Shown piece after piece: positions 1 to 12,293 of a stretch of 64,000 nucleotides of DNA. Location: positions 98,549,501-98,613,500 of the forward strand of contig JAZHRO010000014.1 in assembly GCA_037157565.1 (NCBI GenBank). Reading direction: 5' to 3'. This DNA comes from Thalassia testudinum. Its lineage: Eukaryota > Streptophyta > Magnoliopsida > Alismatales > Hydrocharitaceae. The notes under the pieces are model-generated. The model had not been told where the DNA came from and made no database searches. It was given only the letters and a program-made list of their open reading frames with translations. Position numbers and translations under genes: made by a program. Position 1 is the first letter of the stretch. Every line of letters starts with the position of its first letter.

Positions 1-309
1 CTAATCAGACATCCAATTTGAGTTTAATTCATATTCATATACATTGAGTTCCTTAGTTGATATTGTAGGAGTATTTGGTGATCTAAATCACCATTTTACT
101 CCAACCTTTTTGCACTTTGATCTTGTTATTATTGCAAATCCTTTTACTTTAAATTGTGATCATGATTTCTAAATACCAATTTGCTCCCTGTGTTCGACCT
201 CGAACATCAAATTCGAGTAATAAAATTATATATGTTTTGAACACATTTTCGGCTATATTACAACGTGATACTTTTAAATATAAATTCAGTGCTCTAAACA
301 ATTTATTCA
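1..309 (+). repeat. LTR 3' end (U5-like) fragment
   Basis: This reads like the last part of an LTR in plus orientation. It contains the phrase CCTGTGTTCGACC and then a run to TTCA that aligns by eye with the final 85 or so bases of the LTR of element D (CCTGTGTTCGACCCGG to TTCAACA). The LTR start lies outside the window. The opening bases carry an ATCAGACATCC motif like those at about 2.7 kb and 41.2 kb. The end at 309 is inferred from a terminal CA directly followed by TG. Confidence 0.45.
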
Positions 310-761
310 TGATAAAATGCCTACTTATGTTAATTCCTAAGCTTAACATAGCATTTACCATTGTGAATAATGCATAACATTTATCATATTGCATTTAGGA
401 TAATTTGTATAAATTGCATAGTAATTTGCAAATTATTGTGGCTAGGAGACAACACAATTTATTTCAGAGCTTCAAATGAAGAATCCAACCATATGGATGG
501 ATTTGGATCAATGATCGCATCCCAACGACGTGAAAATTGGTCTAATCCGATATCCATAGCACTTTCAAGAAGCATTTGAAGATGGACGGCCCAGATACCA
601 CATGCCATCATCCAGGCAACCCAAGGGCTGCTACCACCTCTCCCTCTCTTTCATGCTCATCGAATGAATGCTATTGGATCAAGATCCAACGGCCATGGAG
701 AGGCCACGCCACCATCCCCAGCCAGAGTAAAGAATTCATCTTCTTGATACAAAGGGAAGGA

Positions 762-814
762 TAGCATGGCGGTCTTGACCCCTTTCGCAAAGGGGAGGTC
801 ATGAGTTCGAAACC
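762..814 (+). promoter_or_regulatory. tRNA-like Pol III A/B-box segment in LTR K
   Basis: TAGCATGGCGG matches the A-box consensus TRGCNNAGYGG with one mismatch. AGTTCGAAACC, starting 42 bases later, matches the B-box consensus GGTTCGANNCC with one mismatch. The same pair with the same spacing and sense orientation occurs in the LTRs of B, C and D. It does not fold as a full tRNA, so I call it a tRNA-related promoter-like segment, not a tRNA gene. Confidence 0.5.
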
Positions 815-1090
815 TGCCACCCCCTAATTCTCCAATTAAGGGGGTAGTAGCAGTATGTGCATGCACAGTGCAGAGCACGCACGTGCAACACTTGTTCGCA
901 GTGCACCACAACAGCAGCATAATGGAGCCAGCACATCACATGCAACACGGTGTGCGTAGCATGTGGGCCAGCGGCGTGGAGCACGTGAGTAATGGGCGTG
1001 CATGAGCTGGTCCTCAGCAACGTTTGAGGTGGACTTTTAGCAATGTCTTTGATGTCATTGTTGACCCAATAATGGATTTTGGCTCGTTTC

Positions 1091-1107
1091 GTCCATTATA
1101 AATGGAC
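1091..1107 (+). promoter_or_regulatory. TATA box in an inverted repeat, LTR K
   Basis: TATAAATG sits inside the palindrome GTCCATT-ATA-AATGGAC. It lies about 280 bp after the tRNA-like segment, compared with about 365 bp in element D, so it is the likely Pol II TATA box of this LTR. Confidence 0.45.
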
Positions 1108-1873
1108 CTATTGACAGAAAGCCGTTCTCGTGCATTTGAAAGTCTTTGGAAATCGTAGTATAGTCACGCAAAAATGTTTGTCAAAAATTGATTTCTAAAG
1201 ATAACGAGACTTTGAGCCCCGGTCGTTCGTTTCTAGGAGGCATTTGTTCAAATTTGAAATCGATCTTTTATTGCTCTACTTATTTAGAATCGCACGGCGG
1301 TTTATGGTTATTACATATTTAAACATGACATGCTTAGTTGGAATAGTAGGCAACTTTAATCACTTGAAATATTTTGCAATCAATTAGCTCATGGTGATTT
1401 TCAACACGGAGTTATATATATATAATATTTCTTTCATTCATTCAAGAGAGTGTTTGTAACATGGAATGTAGAGGAAAGCTTATAAAGGAATGCTTGAAAA
1501 TTTAAATCTAGCTATCAGAAAATGATCGCATACAGGAATCTATGGGGGAATTTTGCATGCATCATTGGGGGAGAATAAAGAGCTAAACTACTAAGTAGTA
1601 AATAGAAGTAGTAAAACTATGAAGAGCTAAGTTACTAATCTAGCAGAAAGGAAGGGCATTCTAAGGTGGTCTCCAATGGCCTTTGAGTGGCTGAGAGAAG
1701 AAGAAGGGGCAGCCAATGGTGCTTAGGCTGGTCCTTGGAGAGAGGTTGGAGAAGTGATCTAGCATCTTAGCGTGGAGATGGTGGCCTTCATGGTGGTGCT
1801 CCTCGTGGAGGTGGAGTGGAGTTGAGTATGGCTAGCCTAAGTGGAGGTGGATGTGCATGAATGCCAAGAAAAT

Positions 1874-1935
1874 GGATGAAGCCAAGAATGTGGATGCCAA
1901 GAGTGGATGAAGCCAAGAATGTGGATGCTAAGAGT
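1874..1935. repeat. 31-bp tandem repeat, two copies
   Basis: A 31-base unit beginning GGATGAAGCCAAGAATGTGG occurs twice head to tail with about two differences. It sits in a GTGGATG-rich stretch that continues imperfectly on both sides. Confidence 0.85.
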
Positions 1936-2179
1936 GGATGGGTGCAAATGGCCACCCCTTAGGTCTTTCTATAGACCTAAGGGAGTCTCTCTAGAGAAGT
2001 GTGGAACTCTCTAGAGAGAGCTCCAAGAGTGGCCGACCAAGTGAGAGAGGAGTGGTTCTTAGATCCAGAAAAAGTGGATCTAAGAATTGAATGCCTCTTG
2101 CTTGCTAAATTTGGCAACCAAGAGTGGTGCCACTTCGAGAGAGTTCTAGAGAACTGTAGATGTGTGGGAGTGCGTGAAT

Positions 2180-2180
<1 letters not shown>

Positions 2181-2220
<40 letters not shown>
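2181..2220. repeat. (GT)n microsatellite
   Basis: About 20 consecutive GT dinucleotides. It is flanked by degenerate GTGAATGGG sequence. Confidence 0.95.
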
Positions 2221-2221
<1 letters not shown>

Positions 2222-2689
2222 TTGTGCCCTAGTTGTCTAAGTGATATAGGTTAGGTCCTAAGGGGTTTAGGTAGGTGTATGCCTTGAATTAGGGTTGCAA
2301 ACCCTAATTGCTAAGGGGAACTTGCAATTAAACTTAACCCAAGTTTAATTGAATGAGCGTGAACCTAATTGAGAGTGAAATAACTCAATGAGGTTGGACT
2401 TAGGTCAATTGGACTCTCACTATGTCCAATTGGACTTGTGTGGGTTGAGATCTGAGGTCAATTGGACCCTATGAGTCCAATTGGGTCCAATTGACTTAGG
2501 TGATGGTAATTGACTTTGATCTATGTCAATTGGGTTTGGTGAGGACCTAATTAAGTCTTTAGGAAGGTCTAGAGGTGATGTACTAGGGTTAGGGCACCTT
2601 AATTTAGGTTCCTATGGGATCGGAATTGGGTTTAGGGAGCTAGATATCCAAGGTCAAGGCTTGAATCTCAAAACAGGACTGGAGAGCAG

Positions 2690-2936
2690 TTCCAGACATC
2701 CAAAAACAGAATCAGATGTCTTATACTCAGAAATTAGACGTCCAGACTTGTTGTCTGGACATCCAATCAGAGTCAGAAAGAATTCAAGGTTCTGTCTTGG
2801 GTATTCTGCAGAAATTGGACGTCTAACAAAGTGTCTGGACGTCCAATAACACTACAGAAGTGGGTTTGAGGTGTGCAGGAGTTGGCTAAGGGTTTTGGAC
2901 ATCCTATAACTTATCTGGACGTCCAGATAAGGGTTG
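2690..2936. repeat. Array of GACGTCC / GACATCC motifs
   Basis: About eight copies of a motif close to TCTGGACGTCCAGA occur in 250 bases, in both orientations and at irregular spacing. The motif is itself palindromic around ACGT. A second cluster lies at 41,190-41,370, and a single copy lies at the window start. No coding frame explains it. Confidence 0.7.
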
Positions 2937-3383
2937 GAACTAGGGTTTTAGGGTTTCCTAGGGTACTGTGACCTATTCTAAGGGTGGCTAAGGCTTGGGG
3001 AAGTCTCTAGGCTATCCTAGGGCTAGGATGGACTTAAGCTCTTCATATTTTACTGCTTTATTCCTACATAATAGAATAGCATACCTTAACTCCCTTACAT
3101 CATTATTCCCTATATCTAATCTAGGTCTTCTGCTCCAATCCTGCTACAACACTCATTATTCTTGATCCAGCTTCGGATCCAGCTCTAGATCCAGCTTCTG
3201 ATCAGCTTATTGCCTGCAATTGACATAATGCACTTAATCAGCACATTATAACATTATTTTATGCATAGCCAAAGTAAAGCAGTAAAAATGCAGATAATGC
3301 TTATGCATGCATGAATTACCCAAACTTATGCTAAGTTCTAGCCTAATTTAGGTCAATTAAGATCTATGATTGCTACACAATCA

Positions 3384-3400
3384 CCTATCCCCCTCCATTC
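3384..3400 (-). other. Candidate polypurine tract of J
   Basis: On the minus strand the bases read as AATGGAGGGGGATAGG immediately before the TGATTG start of the LTR. The position and purine content fit a plus-strand primer site. It lacks the GCATGGGGG core shared by elements A-E, so it belongs to another subfamily if it is real. Confidence 0.4.
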
Positions 3401-3859
3401 TTGACGAGCTACTACCTAGAGGCACTACCACTTCATAGAGCTCCCAAGCAAGGTATCAGAGATGTCGAGCCGCTGACGGAAGCCCCTCCACCATCGTGGC
3501 TACCTCTCCTGTCTATTTGTCGCTTTAATTTAATGTTTATGTTATTTTTAAGCTTTCCTGTATGTGTTAGTTGTAAAATAGTTCTATCTTTTGCAATATA
3601 TTATCTTTCTTGGTTTCATAGTTAGCCATTATCATCAATTTCTAATCCTTTCTCTCTCTATTATTTTCGCAAGCAAACCAAACGATATATTTTGTGACAT
3701 TGAAGCAACTAATTGATCCAATTTCTCACCTCCCTATGTTTGACACTCATACTCACTTTTGATTATTCTCTTTAAAATTGATGTCATAAACACATGCTAT
3801 AATGAACAACTTATTTAAATGTATTTCGCGACGTCAAATAGTCCGAGTTTGGTGGTAGT
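3401..3859. other. Unassigned stretch, no gene seen
   Basis: It lies between the J polypurine tract and the gag remnant of G. Short open frames exist, but none resembles a known protein or continues into its neighbours. A phrase near 3,826 (TTTCGCGACGTC) hints at more LTR material. Nothing firm can be said. Confidence 0.4.
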
Positions 3860-5131
3860 GTCACAAAATGATTATTCACAGTTTCCCTTCCTGTAGGAAC
3901 TTAGAAGTATGTGATGTGCTGGTGACTGAGAAGAAGATGGCTCAGAGAGGAGTTTTCACACCTCATTTAATTTCTTCTCAATTACACCCACTTTATCCAA
4001 CTGACTGGCCACTATTTCTATGTTGCGTGTGTTTCATTGGACTTTGTGTACCCTAGTGTGTGAGTGGGAATGTGAGGATCTTTTAATAAAAATTCTCTTC
4101 CGAGCGCTGTTAATCGAATTTTCGGCCATACCTTTGAAGAGCTTGAAGGCAGAATCCTCATCCCAACATAGGAAGTTGCCTCCACATGTTTCATCTATGA
4201 AATTTCTTGTGTCATCATGGAGCCTATGATAGATGATATGGACCTATTGACAGCATGGGACACCATGTTGGGGACATTTCCTAAGGAGTTCATGGAATCT
4301 CCCTCATGCCTTGTGCATTTGTTCTCCTGAATTCTGTGTAAATATAGTGATAGCATGCCTCAAGGCATTGGTACGGCCTATATGAAAGTACTTTAGGAAC
4401 TCATGTTCCAAAAAAGGCCAATTCTCTATGGATGTTGTTCGTGAAAGTGTACAATACCAAAAGGTGACCTTATCCTTAAGAGAGGAGAACATCTTCAACA
4501 GAAGTGTGTGCTAATCATGGCCTTGTGGACCCAAAGTCTGGGCAATGTTTTTCAACTCCTCTAAATGCTAAAGGGTTCTTAGAAGCAAGAGCATGGAAGT
4601 GAGCAATAAGGGAAATTATGTTTGGCTTCAATTCAGTAGCATGAACCCTAGTAAGAAATCAAACAGTAGGCATAATGGGTGCAACCATGGGATTATAGTA
4701 ATCCTTTAGTTAAGGTCTACGAGACTAGGATCGTGGGGTCGCTAAGAAATGAACACCTTCAGTATGTTGTGTTCAGGTATTCATTTGAACTTGTGTGTTA
4801 AACAAGTATTGCAGATGTAGTGGACCTCTCTCCGATTGAGGTTGGTTCGGGAAGTTAGGGTATGAAGGAGGTGGAAAGTGTTGAGGTGGTGGAGGAGGTG
4901 GGTGATGTGGTGGATTATGAGGATGATCTTCAAAATCATCTTATTGTGCAAAGTCGTGATCATCCTCAAGATGAACGGAGTGGTGGATAGGTGTTTAAGG
5001 CTTAGGAGGTAAGCGATTAGAACTGGAAGGCATACTGAATGTAGTGGCTTGGGCATCAACACCCAATGGAGGTACAAGTGGTGGGTTTTGGGATCTCCTA
5101 CCATCGAAGAGTTTGATTTTTTAAAATACAT
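3860..5131 (-). pseudogene. Element G: gag remnant, Athila/Tat-type Ty3/gypsy
   Basis: Gag would form the retrotransposon particle. On the minus strand the clearest part lies at 4,304-4,498 and contains GRTNALRHAI, a near match to the GRTNALRRAI of element A. Further on (4,110-4,230) a DETCGGNF...AFKLFKGMAENS stretch matches A's ASYGGNC...AFELFENMSENS. A QLDKVGVIEKKLNEV heptad-like segment (3,985-4,030) matches A's KLDEVSIVHKKLDEL. Frames change several times and stops are frequent, so it cannot make protein. Protease, RT and integrase are absent downstream, so the element is deleted after gag. Confidence 0.75.
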
Positions 5132-6351
5132 TCTAAATTAGTCACAAACTCTCAAATGGCAATCTCAAATCTCATTCCAATCAAACAAATCAAAACCAGA
5201 AATCCCAATCTCAATCTCAGAATCACAATACCAATCAATCAATCAAGTGATATAAAATACATGGACTTTTTCCTAGGGTTTTCTATGACAAATAATTGTG
5301 TGCAAACAGATGTATCAGTACAATTGTACACATCTTAAGATAAACCTATGAAGTGCAGACATCTAAATCCACCCAGAATCTGGATAAGGTCGATGTATGA
5401 ATCTAGATCCCTGTGGGTGCATAGATTGAAGAAATAGAAATCCATGTGCATACCAATAGTGATCGTGTAGTGTGTACATGATAAGCAATCAACAAGTAAC
5501 GGTAAAAACAACACACAAGGTATCAATCAAATTATTGAATCACCTTTTTGATTAGGTTCTTCTTCTTATGATATGTTTTGTAGGAAGAAGAGTCTCAGTT
5601 TTTAGTCTTTTTCAAACAAGTGATGGTCTTGTTTACTTAGTTAGATGTAGGAGATGGCAGAAAGCTAAGGAAGATAGAAATACATACCTGACTCTAGCAC
5701 TCAAGAAGCTGCAAATTGCAAGAAGAGAAATCTAGTAGGAAATGTGCAAACCTAAGATGCAATGCCTATGGATATACTGCTGCTAGATAAGAGAATGTGA
5801 TATTTTTGGTATTTTTGATTTTTCTAATTTTTTTTAGATTTCTTAATGCAACGCAAAATCAAATTGAAAAATAAAGCAAATCGAAAAACCAAAGTGAAAA
5901 GAAAAGAGAGTAGAGAGAGAGGTCACAAACCCAAAGTCCAAGTTATTACAGAGATGTGTGAGAACATGCTCTCACAACTTGTTCCTAACAAATCAATCCT
6001 AAATATATACCCTAAGTCTAAACCCTAATATCTATACTACTCTAGAAAGTAGGAAAACAACAGCTCCAGGTTAAAGATGACTCCACTAGGAAGTTGAGTC
6101 GAAGCCACAGTGACTCCTCCAGGAAGCAGATCTCCACCAGGAACATGACACTTCTACTCCTTCTCAAGTGATGCAAAAACAACAAAAGATTAGTAAGAAA
6201 ATTATATACAAAATGAATCAAAGATTATAATGAACCAAGGAATGAATATACAAGAAAGAATATGACTAAAAGAATGAATATAAACAAAGAAAATAAAAAT
6301 ATCTACAAAAGAAAGAACAAAAGACAAATTTTGGCGTATCGAGAGTTGCCT
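5132..6351 (-). other. Element G: 5' leader
   Basis: This is the sequence between the gag remnant and the primer-binding site. It is AT-rich with scattered short frames, none convincing. Its position makes it the untranslated leader of G. I see no clear match to the leaders of B, C and D. Confidence 0.45.
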
Positions 6352-6368
6352 CCTCGACAATGTCGCCA
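6352..6368 (-). other. Element G: primer-binding site (tRNA-Asp-like)
   Basis: On the minus strand it reads TGGCGACATTGTCGAGG, preceded by extra T residues after the LTR end. The sites of C (TGGCGCCATTGCCGGGG) and D (TGGTGCCGTTGCCGAGG) are very similar. Complementarity to the 3' end of tRNA-Asp is expected from knowledge of Athila-type elements and is not tested here. Confidence 0.75.
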
Positions 6369-6373
6369 AAAAA

Positions 6374-7351
6374 TGATGTACCATCTGGCTCGCTAGCTAA
6401 TTAGGGTTAATCACATTATAATATAGTATCATAATCCAAAAGGTTGTCATTTATTTAAATATAATTTTTATTGATTTTATTCCAAGTCATTCACTAGGAG
6501 AATTTTATTAATATACATCACTTTCTGTTATCCAAAAATCATCTTTTATTCAAAAAATGTTAAGTTTATTTACAACAGAATAAATTATGAATGAAAGAAT
6601 CAAAGAATAAAATAATCTAAGTCAATTATGTATAAGAATGAATGAATTATTATTAATGACAATACCTCAAGAATATATACAAGATTAAAGGCATAAAAAA
6701 TTATTCTAAACTTAACTATATTAATTATATACATAATATCTAAGTATCTACTACTAATCATATACAATATTAAGTTATGCCTTAAAAGTATGTACAATCA
6801 AGACAACTAACTTATGTCTATATAAAATAATACTAAGCTAACTAACTTATTAATTATACTAACATACATAATATATACCATATATACAATATACATGCTA
6901 ACCTACCTTATAATTATATAAATACATATAAAATATAAATGTAATACTAGTTACATATATATAACATATGTACATAATAGTTAATATATACTTTACTACT
7001 TCTAAATGTGTATATACAACCTTAAAAACATATCTACAAAATAAGGTAAAAATAAGATTTATTTTTAAGTTAAACTTTGTATATTTAACTAAAAAAATTG
7101 GGTTTTGGGCCAACTTTTGGTAGGATTCACTATTAGGTCGGCCCATAGGGGGGACATATATAGACTTATTTATGTATAGTTTCAGGCCCAACGAACCCAT
7201 AGGCCTACACCAAATCTCTCTCTCACTCTCTCTCTCATGCCTAGTATATATATGCTCTAGGGTTCCCTAGGCCTAATTCCTTGTATAGCACCAAGAATGT
7301 TCCACCATTACCGATATGGGACTTTATCTGAGTGCTCACGAGCATGTATCA
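6374..7351 (-). repeat. Element G: 5' LTR (about 1 kb)
   Basis: It abuts the primer-binding site and starts (plus strand) TGATGTACC. It ends GTATCA at a plausible CA, giving inverted ends TGAT...ATCA. It is AT-rich with GTATATATATGC near 7,240 as a possible TATA region. No second copy is present in the window, so the outer border is an inference from the TG...CA rule alone. Confidence 0.45.
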
Positions 7352-10229
7352 GTGTGATTTATTGCATAGTTTAGAGATTAATTTAGATATTAAATAATTA
7401 ATTATTTTACAATTAAATTGTAGGTACATGTAGCCAATATATTGGGTTACTTATTGGTATAATTTATTTAACTTAATTAAATATATAAATATATTTAAGA
7501 ATTTATTAAAGTTGGAGATAAATACTAATTTAGTGTTTATTTCTTAATTAAAGTTTAAATTAGTGAATTGATGGTACAATTGATTATTAATTTAGCTACT
7601 TTACATTCTTAAGTAATTAATAAGGTTTTTTAATTGATTTTTATTTATTTATTTTTGTATTTACACATTTAAATACATATTTTTTATATATATACATATA
7701 TTATGCAATATACATACTGTTTATAGTATAAATAGGGTTATAAATATAGTGAAGCAACTTTAAATTATAATCTATAATTTTACAACATGATTTAATTCAT
7801 TATTTTACTAATTTGTTAATTATATTACATTCACTTAATATTTTGCCTAATTAACTTATTTGAATATAAATATGTACAATATATAGATAACGAAATAAAT
7901 ATAGATATACTATTGTACATAATAATCACTATAAGTTATATACACAGTTTTGAATATGTTAATAAGTACATTTATGTCTATTTATATTTACATATAGATT
8001 ATATACATGATTATATACATATAGTATAAATATTATATACATAAATATATTATTATACTATATACTATGTAACTTAACATAAATATTTATCTAAATAAAT
8101 AAAATAGATATATAAGTTATTTACGTACTTTACATACATTTAAGTTACTATATACGCATAATTTAAGATTATATAGAAGTTTATACACTATTTACATAGG
8201 TATTTTTATAGGATTTTGGAGTTCTTCAATTTTTCATTTTGTTTTTATGTTTTATAGGAATATAGGAAGAGGGAAGAAAGTTGAAAGAAGAGGGAGAGAA
8301 GTCTTTTTGTTTATTTTTGTTTTGTTTTCTTTATTTCAAAACCTGAGAAGACTAAAGCTTCTGTAGGTATATTCTTCTAACTAGGAAACTCAAAACCTAA
8401 ATCTAACTCAACACACGCCTCAAACTAATACTAATCGCACTCAAGATAGTTGTCTTTTATTTATTTACATTATTTTTATATTTTTTATGGTATTTACAGT
8501 GAAGAGATGGAAAAAGTCATTAAAATGATGCAAAATAGTTATAAAGCCCTATTAATCATCTAAAAACACTACAATTGTAAGTTAGGTCATGATAAACATC
8601 TAGAAATTAATAAACATTAGATTCAAACTCAAGACTATGGTTTATGCATTGAATTACATCAGATCAACAATTTAGATAGATTTTAGACCTTTGTTCCTAG
8701 TGATAGACAATTGCACATGTTGTAAAATGAATTATAAATGTATATAAATTCAAACTAAACCTTATCCAAGTACATGAAGGCATTCTACATTTGTTTCAAC
8801 CATTAGTATAACATGAATATATTTGTTTAGCCTCTATTAACAACTAATTCCCGTTGTAATTCTCATATGAGACTTCCTTCCCATGAACATCTTCTATTGT
8901 TGACAAACACAAGATCACCCTCATATGAAGTCTATTAAGTAAAATCCATGGTATATTCAGCTATCTGAAATGTGGAGCAAAATGATATCTAATTTAGAAA
9001 TTGATAGCAACTTTGAACTCGATCAAAACACCCTGAAGGATCCTTCATGAAAAATCATTTAGACTAACTAGTTGCTACTGATATAAATTTATCAAATCAG
9101 AGTCACAAAATGATAACTCTTAGTCAATCATTCTAACTTGCTATTTAATCATCAAAGAATCATCATGAAGCCTTACTTAAGGCATCAAACTAGCAATTGA
9201 GTGCTGCATTTCAGAATTCACCTTAGAACTGGGCGAGGGATGTTTACATCCTAGATCTAATTTAAACTAATCAAACATAAATCTCAAGTGTCGCAAATAT
9301 TCTCTAAATAGTCAAAATTATCAAAGCTCCAGAAACCCTAATTGATCTCTCTCATGCGCTATAGATAACGTGAAGAGAAGAGATCAAAATAGGCCTCAAA
9401 ATCAATCAACATTTGATCCCAAACCTTTATTAGGATCATTCAAATGATTAAAACATTTTGATCTAAGGACACAATGTTGCCAACCTGGGTTGTTAATGTG
9501 AGTTAGCTAAAATGATTTAATCATTCTAGATCCCTACACACCCTTGATTGGTGTTCAATGGTCCATTGTGATCCTTAAAAACCACTTGAGTCATTACGAA
9601 GGCCTCTAATTAGTGCATCTAATTTTCCTTGGCCTACACTACTCACATGAGAGCTAGAAATAATAGCAAAGGCTCAAATTGGGTGCGAATCATATAATCA
9701 ATAAAAATATAATTGAAATAGCTTAGAGCCATCATATTTAATTTGATTCAACTTCACTCAACTCAATTCAAATGATTAAATCAGATTAAAACAAAATTGC
9801 TCCAAAGATTTCTCTATTAATCACAAACACCAAATCCGATCTAATCGATCAAATTAAGTTCCATTCAGCTTAGAGGGAGGGCTTATGATCTGATGAAGTG
9901 GATGTAAGAGCCCTTAAGTGGAATTAATGGACTTTTAGATTTGAAAGTTATAGAACTTTAGATCCAAGAGTGGAATTGGCAGAGGAGGTGAATTACGACC
10001 AAAATGTCATTAAATCGAGTGAATGTGATTGTGTTATGAATAGGGAGATTATTAAGTCTCTATGAGGATGAGAATTAACATCTCTGATCTAAATTGATTA
10101 GAGATGCTTAATCGAGGGAGCACTAATAGCTCAAACTAATCTAAACTAAATCAATCACAATTGACAACTATTTCTAGTCTAAATTACTGATCTAAACTAA
10201 GCTATCTTAAGAAAGCTAGTAAAATCCTA
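7352..10229. other. AT-rich intergenic or ancient repeat DNA
   Basis: The part to about 8,230 is extremely AT-rich with many TATATA and ATAAAT runs. The rest is plain AT-rich sequence with short A+G runs near 8,260-8,300. I find no gene-like frame, no LTR border and no tandem array. The 9,200-10,200 part may be the downstream half of the H LTR. Confidence 0.5.
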
Positions 10230-10792
10230 ACCTACGGGATGAACGAGACCTAAGGAGAACCATGGTTGGTGGTCGAGGTGAGGAAGAGAAAGAGGGGTTC
10301 TAGTGACGAAAGCTTTAGCTTAGAGGGAGCTCAAGGATGCCTTCAGGTGTCATGGGATCCTTAGTGGCTTGGTCTGAAAGGTGAAGGCGCACGGCTTTTA
10401 TCACAAGTTGCAAGTGAAGGAGGAGAATTGGAAGGGATGAGGTAACTAGCTCAATAAAGAGGGAGCCGATCCCCTACGCAGGGATCTGGGATTGAGTATT
10501 TATAGGCATATGAGGCTATGGCGACTAGCAATCAACGGTGTAGGGTGTTTGGCATCAAGGGTTCAGATTCGACCAAAGAGTGTGGGAAGTTGATTAGGAT
10601 GAAAATGGTTTGCTGGATAAGATCTAGGAAGAGGCGCGAATTAATGTGCATCGGTGCTAGCCGGTTAGTGGCAGATCCATTGTTGATCAAGTGGATCAAA
10701 GAATGGATGGCAATTGCTCTTAGTGTTCTTCATCGTGAACAGTGCATGAGCTCAGCACACTGCAGGTCTAAAGGGTAAATTGTAGGTGAACA
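10230..10792 (-). repeat. LTR-like promoter region H, split by element B
   Basis: It has the look of an LTR U3/R junction in minus orientation: a G+A-rich R-like stretch, then TATAAATA on the minus strand at 10,497-10,504. Element B begins directly at its right end. The H sequence should therefore continue at 39,469 on the far side of B. The flanking pentamers are GAACA and GAACC, four of five alike, as expected for an old target duplication. Family unknown. Confidence 0.35.
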
Positions 10793-11208
10793 TGTTGAGG
10801 GTGGAAAACTACGCGTTCAGAGTTGGATTCGAAAACCCATCATTGTAGTTCGAGTCACAAAGAAATCCATTCAACAGATAAAATTTATACCAACAATTAA
10901 TAAAGAAGTTCCAGGTCGAACATAGGGAGGCTACGTCGATCTCAAAATCTGCGATTATATTTTTTTTTGTATTTTGTTTAAAAGGTGAAATAATCACAAT
11001 GGAAATGCTATAGACAATAAGAGAGAGAGAGAGAACAATCACTTGGTATTTGAATAATGTTTTACAACTAAGTAGGAAATGATTACACTAGAAAGTGGAA
11101 AATTATTACAACTAGAAAGTAGGAAATTCTACTCTAGAAAGTGATAAAAGAAGGGAGAGAGATCTTATCCTCCTCGACGAATGCTTGGAGGATGAGCCAG
11201 AAGGAGGC
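10793..11208 (-). repeat. Element B: 3' LTR, outer part
   Basis: It starts TGTTGAGGGTGGAAAACTACG, aligned base for base with the start of the right LTR (TGATGAAGGCAGAAAACTATG). It contains the GTCGAACA(T/C)AGGGAGGCTACG block and several CTAGAAAG repeats. The sequence stops at GAGGC, the target duplication of element A, and resumes at 25,240. Confidence 0.9.
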
Positions 11209-11898
11209 TGAAAAGGGATTATGGTTGGACCTAGTTAGGTTGTGTTAATATGGTGATTTTATCATTGTAATGTGTATAGTGGCTAACCTAAATCGAGCCT
11301 AACCATCTCTTTACAAAATTTTTATCCTGGCCTACTTGATTTTATCTTGGTCACTTTTAGGCCCAGGGTCGAACTCAAGGAAGTGGGGTTAGAAGTCAAG
11401 TTTCTACACCTTTCCTATAACGAATCTCTTCCGTTTGTTTATTGTGTTTTTGGTGTTTTTCCGTTTAAGATTTTTTTTTTTTATAATCTTTGTCCTTGAG
11501 GTACACCCTCAAAATTAGGTTCTTGGCTTTGAGCCAAATTAGGGTTCCAAAATTGATCATGCTATTCGCAAGACTGAGTACCTGCAAGTCAAGGATTATC
11601 TTTTCCCTTTTATATATTTTTTTATCTTTTTACTAGCAGGAAAGCGAAACAGAAATAAAGTAAATATACTATATATATAGGTATATATTATATAAGTATA
11701 AAGGGGTGGGGGTGGAGGCGGAGATGGCGTGTAGCACGGTGTCGAGTTGGTCGTCGTCTAGAAAGACGCAACCAACAGGACGAAGTGCTGCGGGTAAGGT
11801 GGATTGGTGGAAGATGAATGCGAACACGCTTTCTGTACGCGTGTATCGGGGAATATCAGCAATTGGTGCAGATATTCCCGCGATACTACGTATGGTGT

Positions 11899-12243
11899 GT
11901 GATATGAAAATATGTATGTATATATGTAAATATATATATCTATATGTATATATATATATGGTTATAAATATATAGGTATATATATGTAGTTATATATGTA
12001 TATATATATATATAAGTATATGTATAGATAGATATATGTATAAGTATGTATATATTACTATATAGATATAAATATATAAATATATATATATTAGATATAT
12101 AAATATATATATGTATAAGTATATGTATAAATATGTATATATAAATATATATCTATATTTATGCTTAGTTATATAGGTATATATATAGATGTATATATGT
12201 ATATATATATTTATACGTATATAAGTATATGTATATATAAATA

Positions 12244-12293
<50 letters not shown>

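Larger units (their letters stand above)
310..1135 (+). repeat. LTR fragment K (U3 region, sense plus)
   Basis: It begins TGATAAAATGCC and then follows the same order of landmarks as the U3 of the LTRs of B, C and D. These are an AT-rich start with GCATAAC and GCATTTAGG, a GATCCAACCATATGGATGG block, a GGATC-AA-GATCC inverted repeat near 675-690, a GATGGACGGCC block, a tRNA-like segment, and a TATA box near 1,097. Homology fades after about 1,130. No internal region or second LTR is seen, so this is a truncated or solo remnant. The right border is approximate. Confidence 0.5.
1136..3383 (-). repeat. LTR-like fragment J, minus orientation
   Basis: The right end is ACACAATCA followed by a pyrimidine tract (CCTATCCCCCTCC). 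On the minus strand this reads as a polypurine tract abutting an LTR that starts TGATTGTG. The left part (1,200-1,260) resembles the start of the LTR of element E in having a GGTCGT...AGGAGGCA phrase. Inside are a two-copy tandem repeat, a GT microsatellite and an array of GACGTC-type motifs. The left border is not resolved, and no partner LTR is visible in the window. Confidence 0.35.

Noticed and set aside
1999..2232. 77-codon frame ending in a Val-Cys repeat
   Set aside because: It runs into the GT microsatellite and the upstream part shows no similarity to a protein.
10518..10778. 86-codon frame near the left end of B
   Set aside because: It lies in the LTR-like region H across the presumed promoter and resembles nothing.
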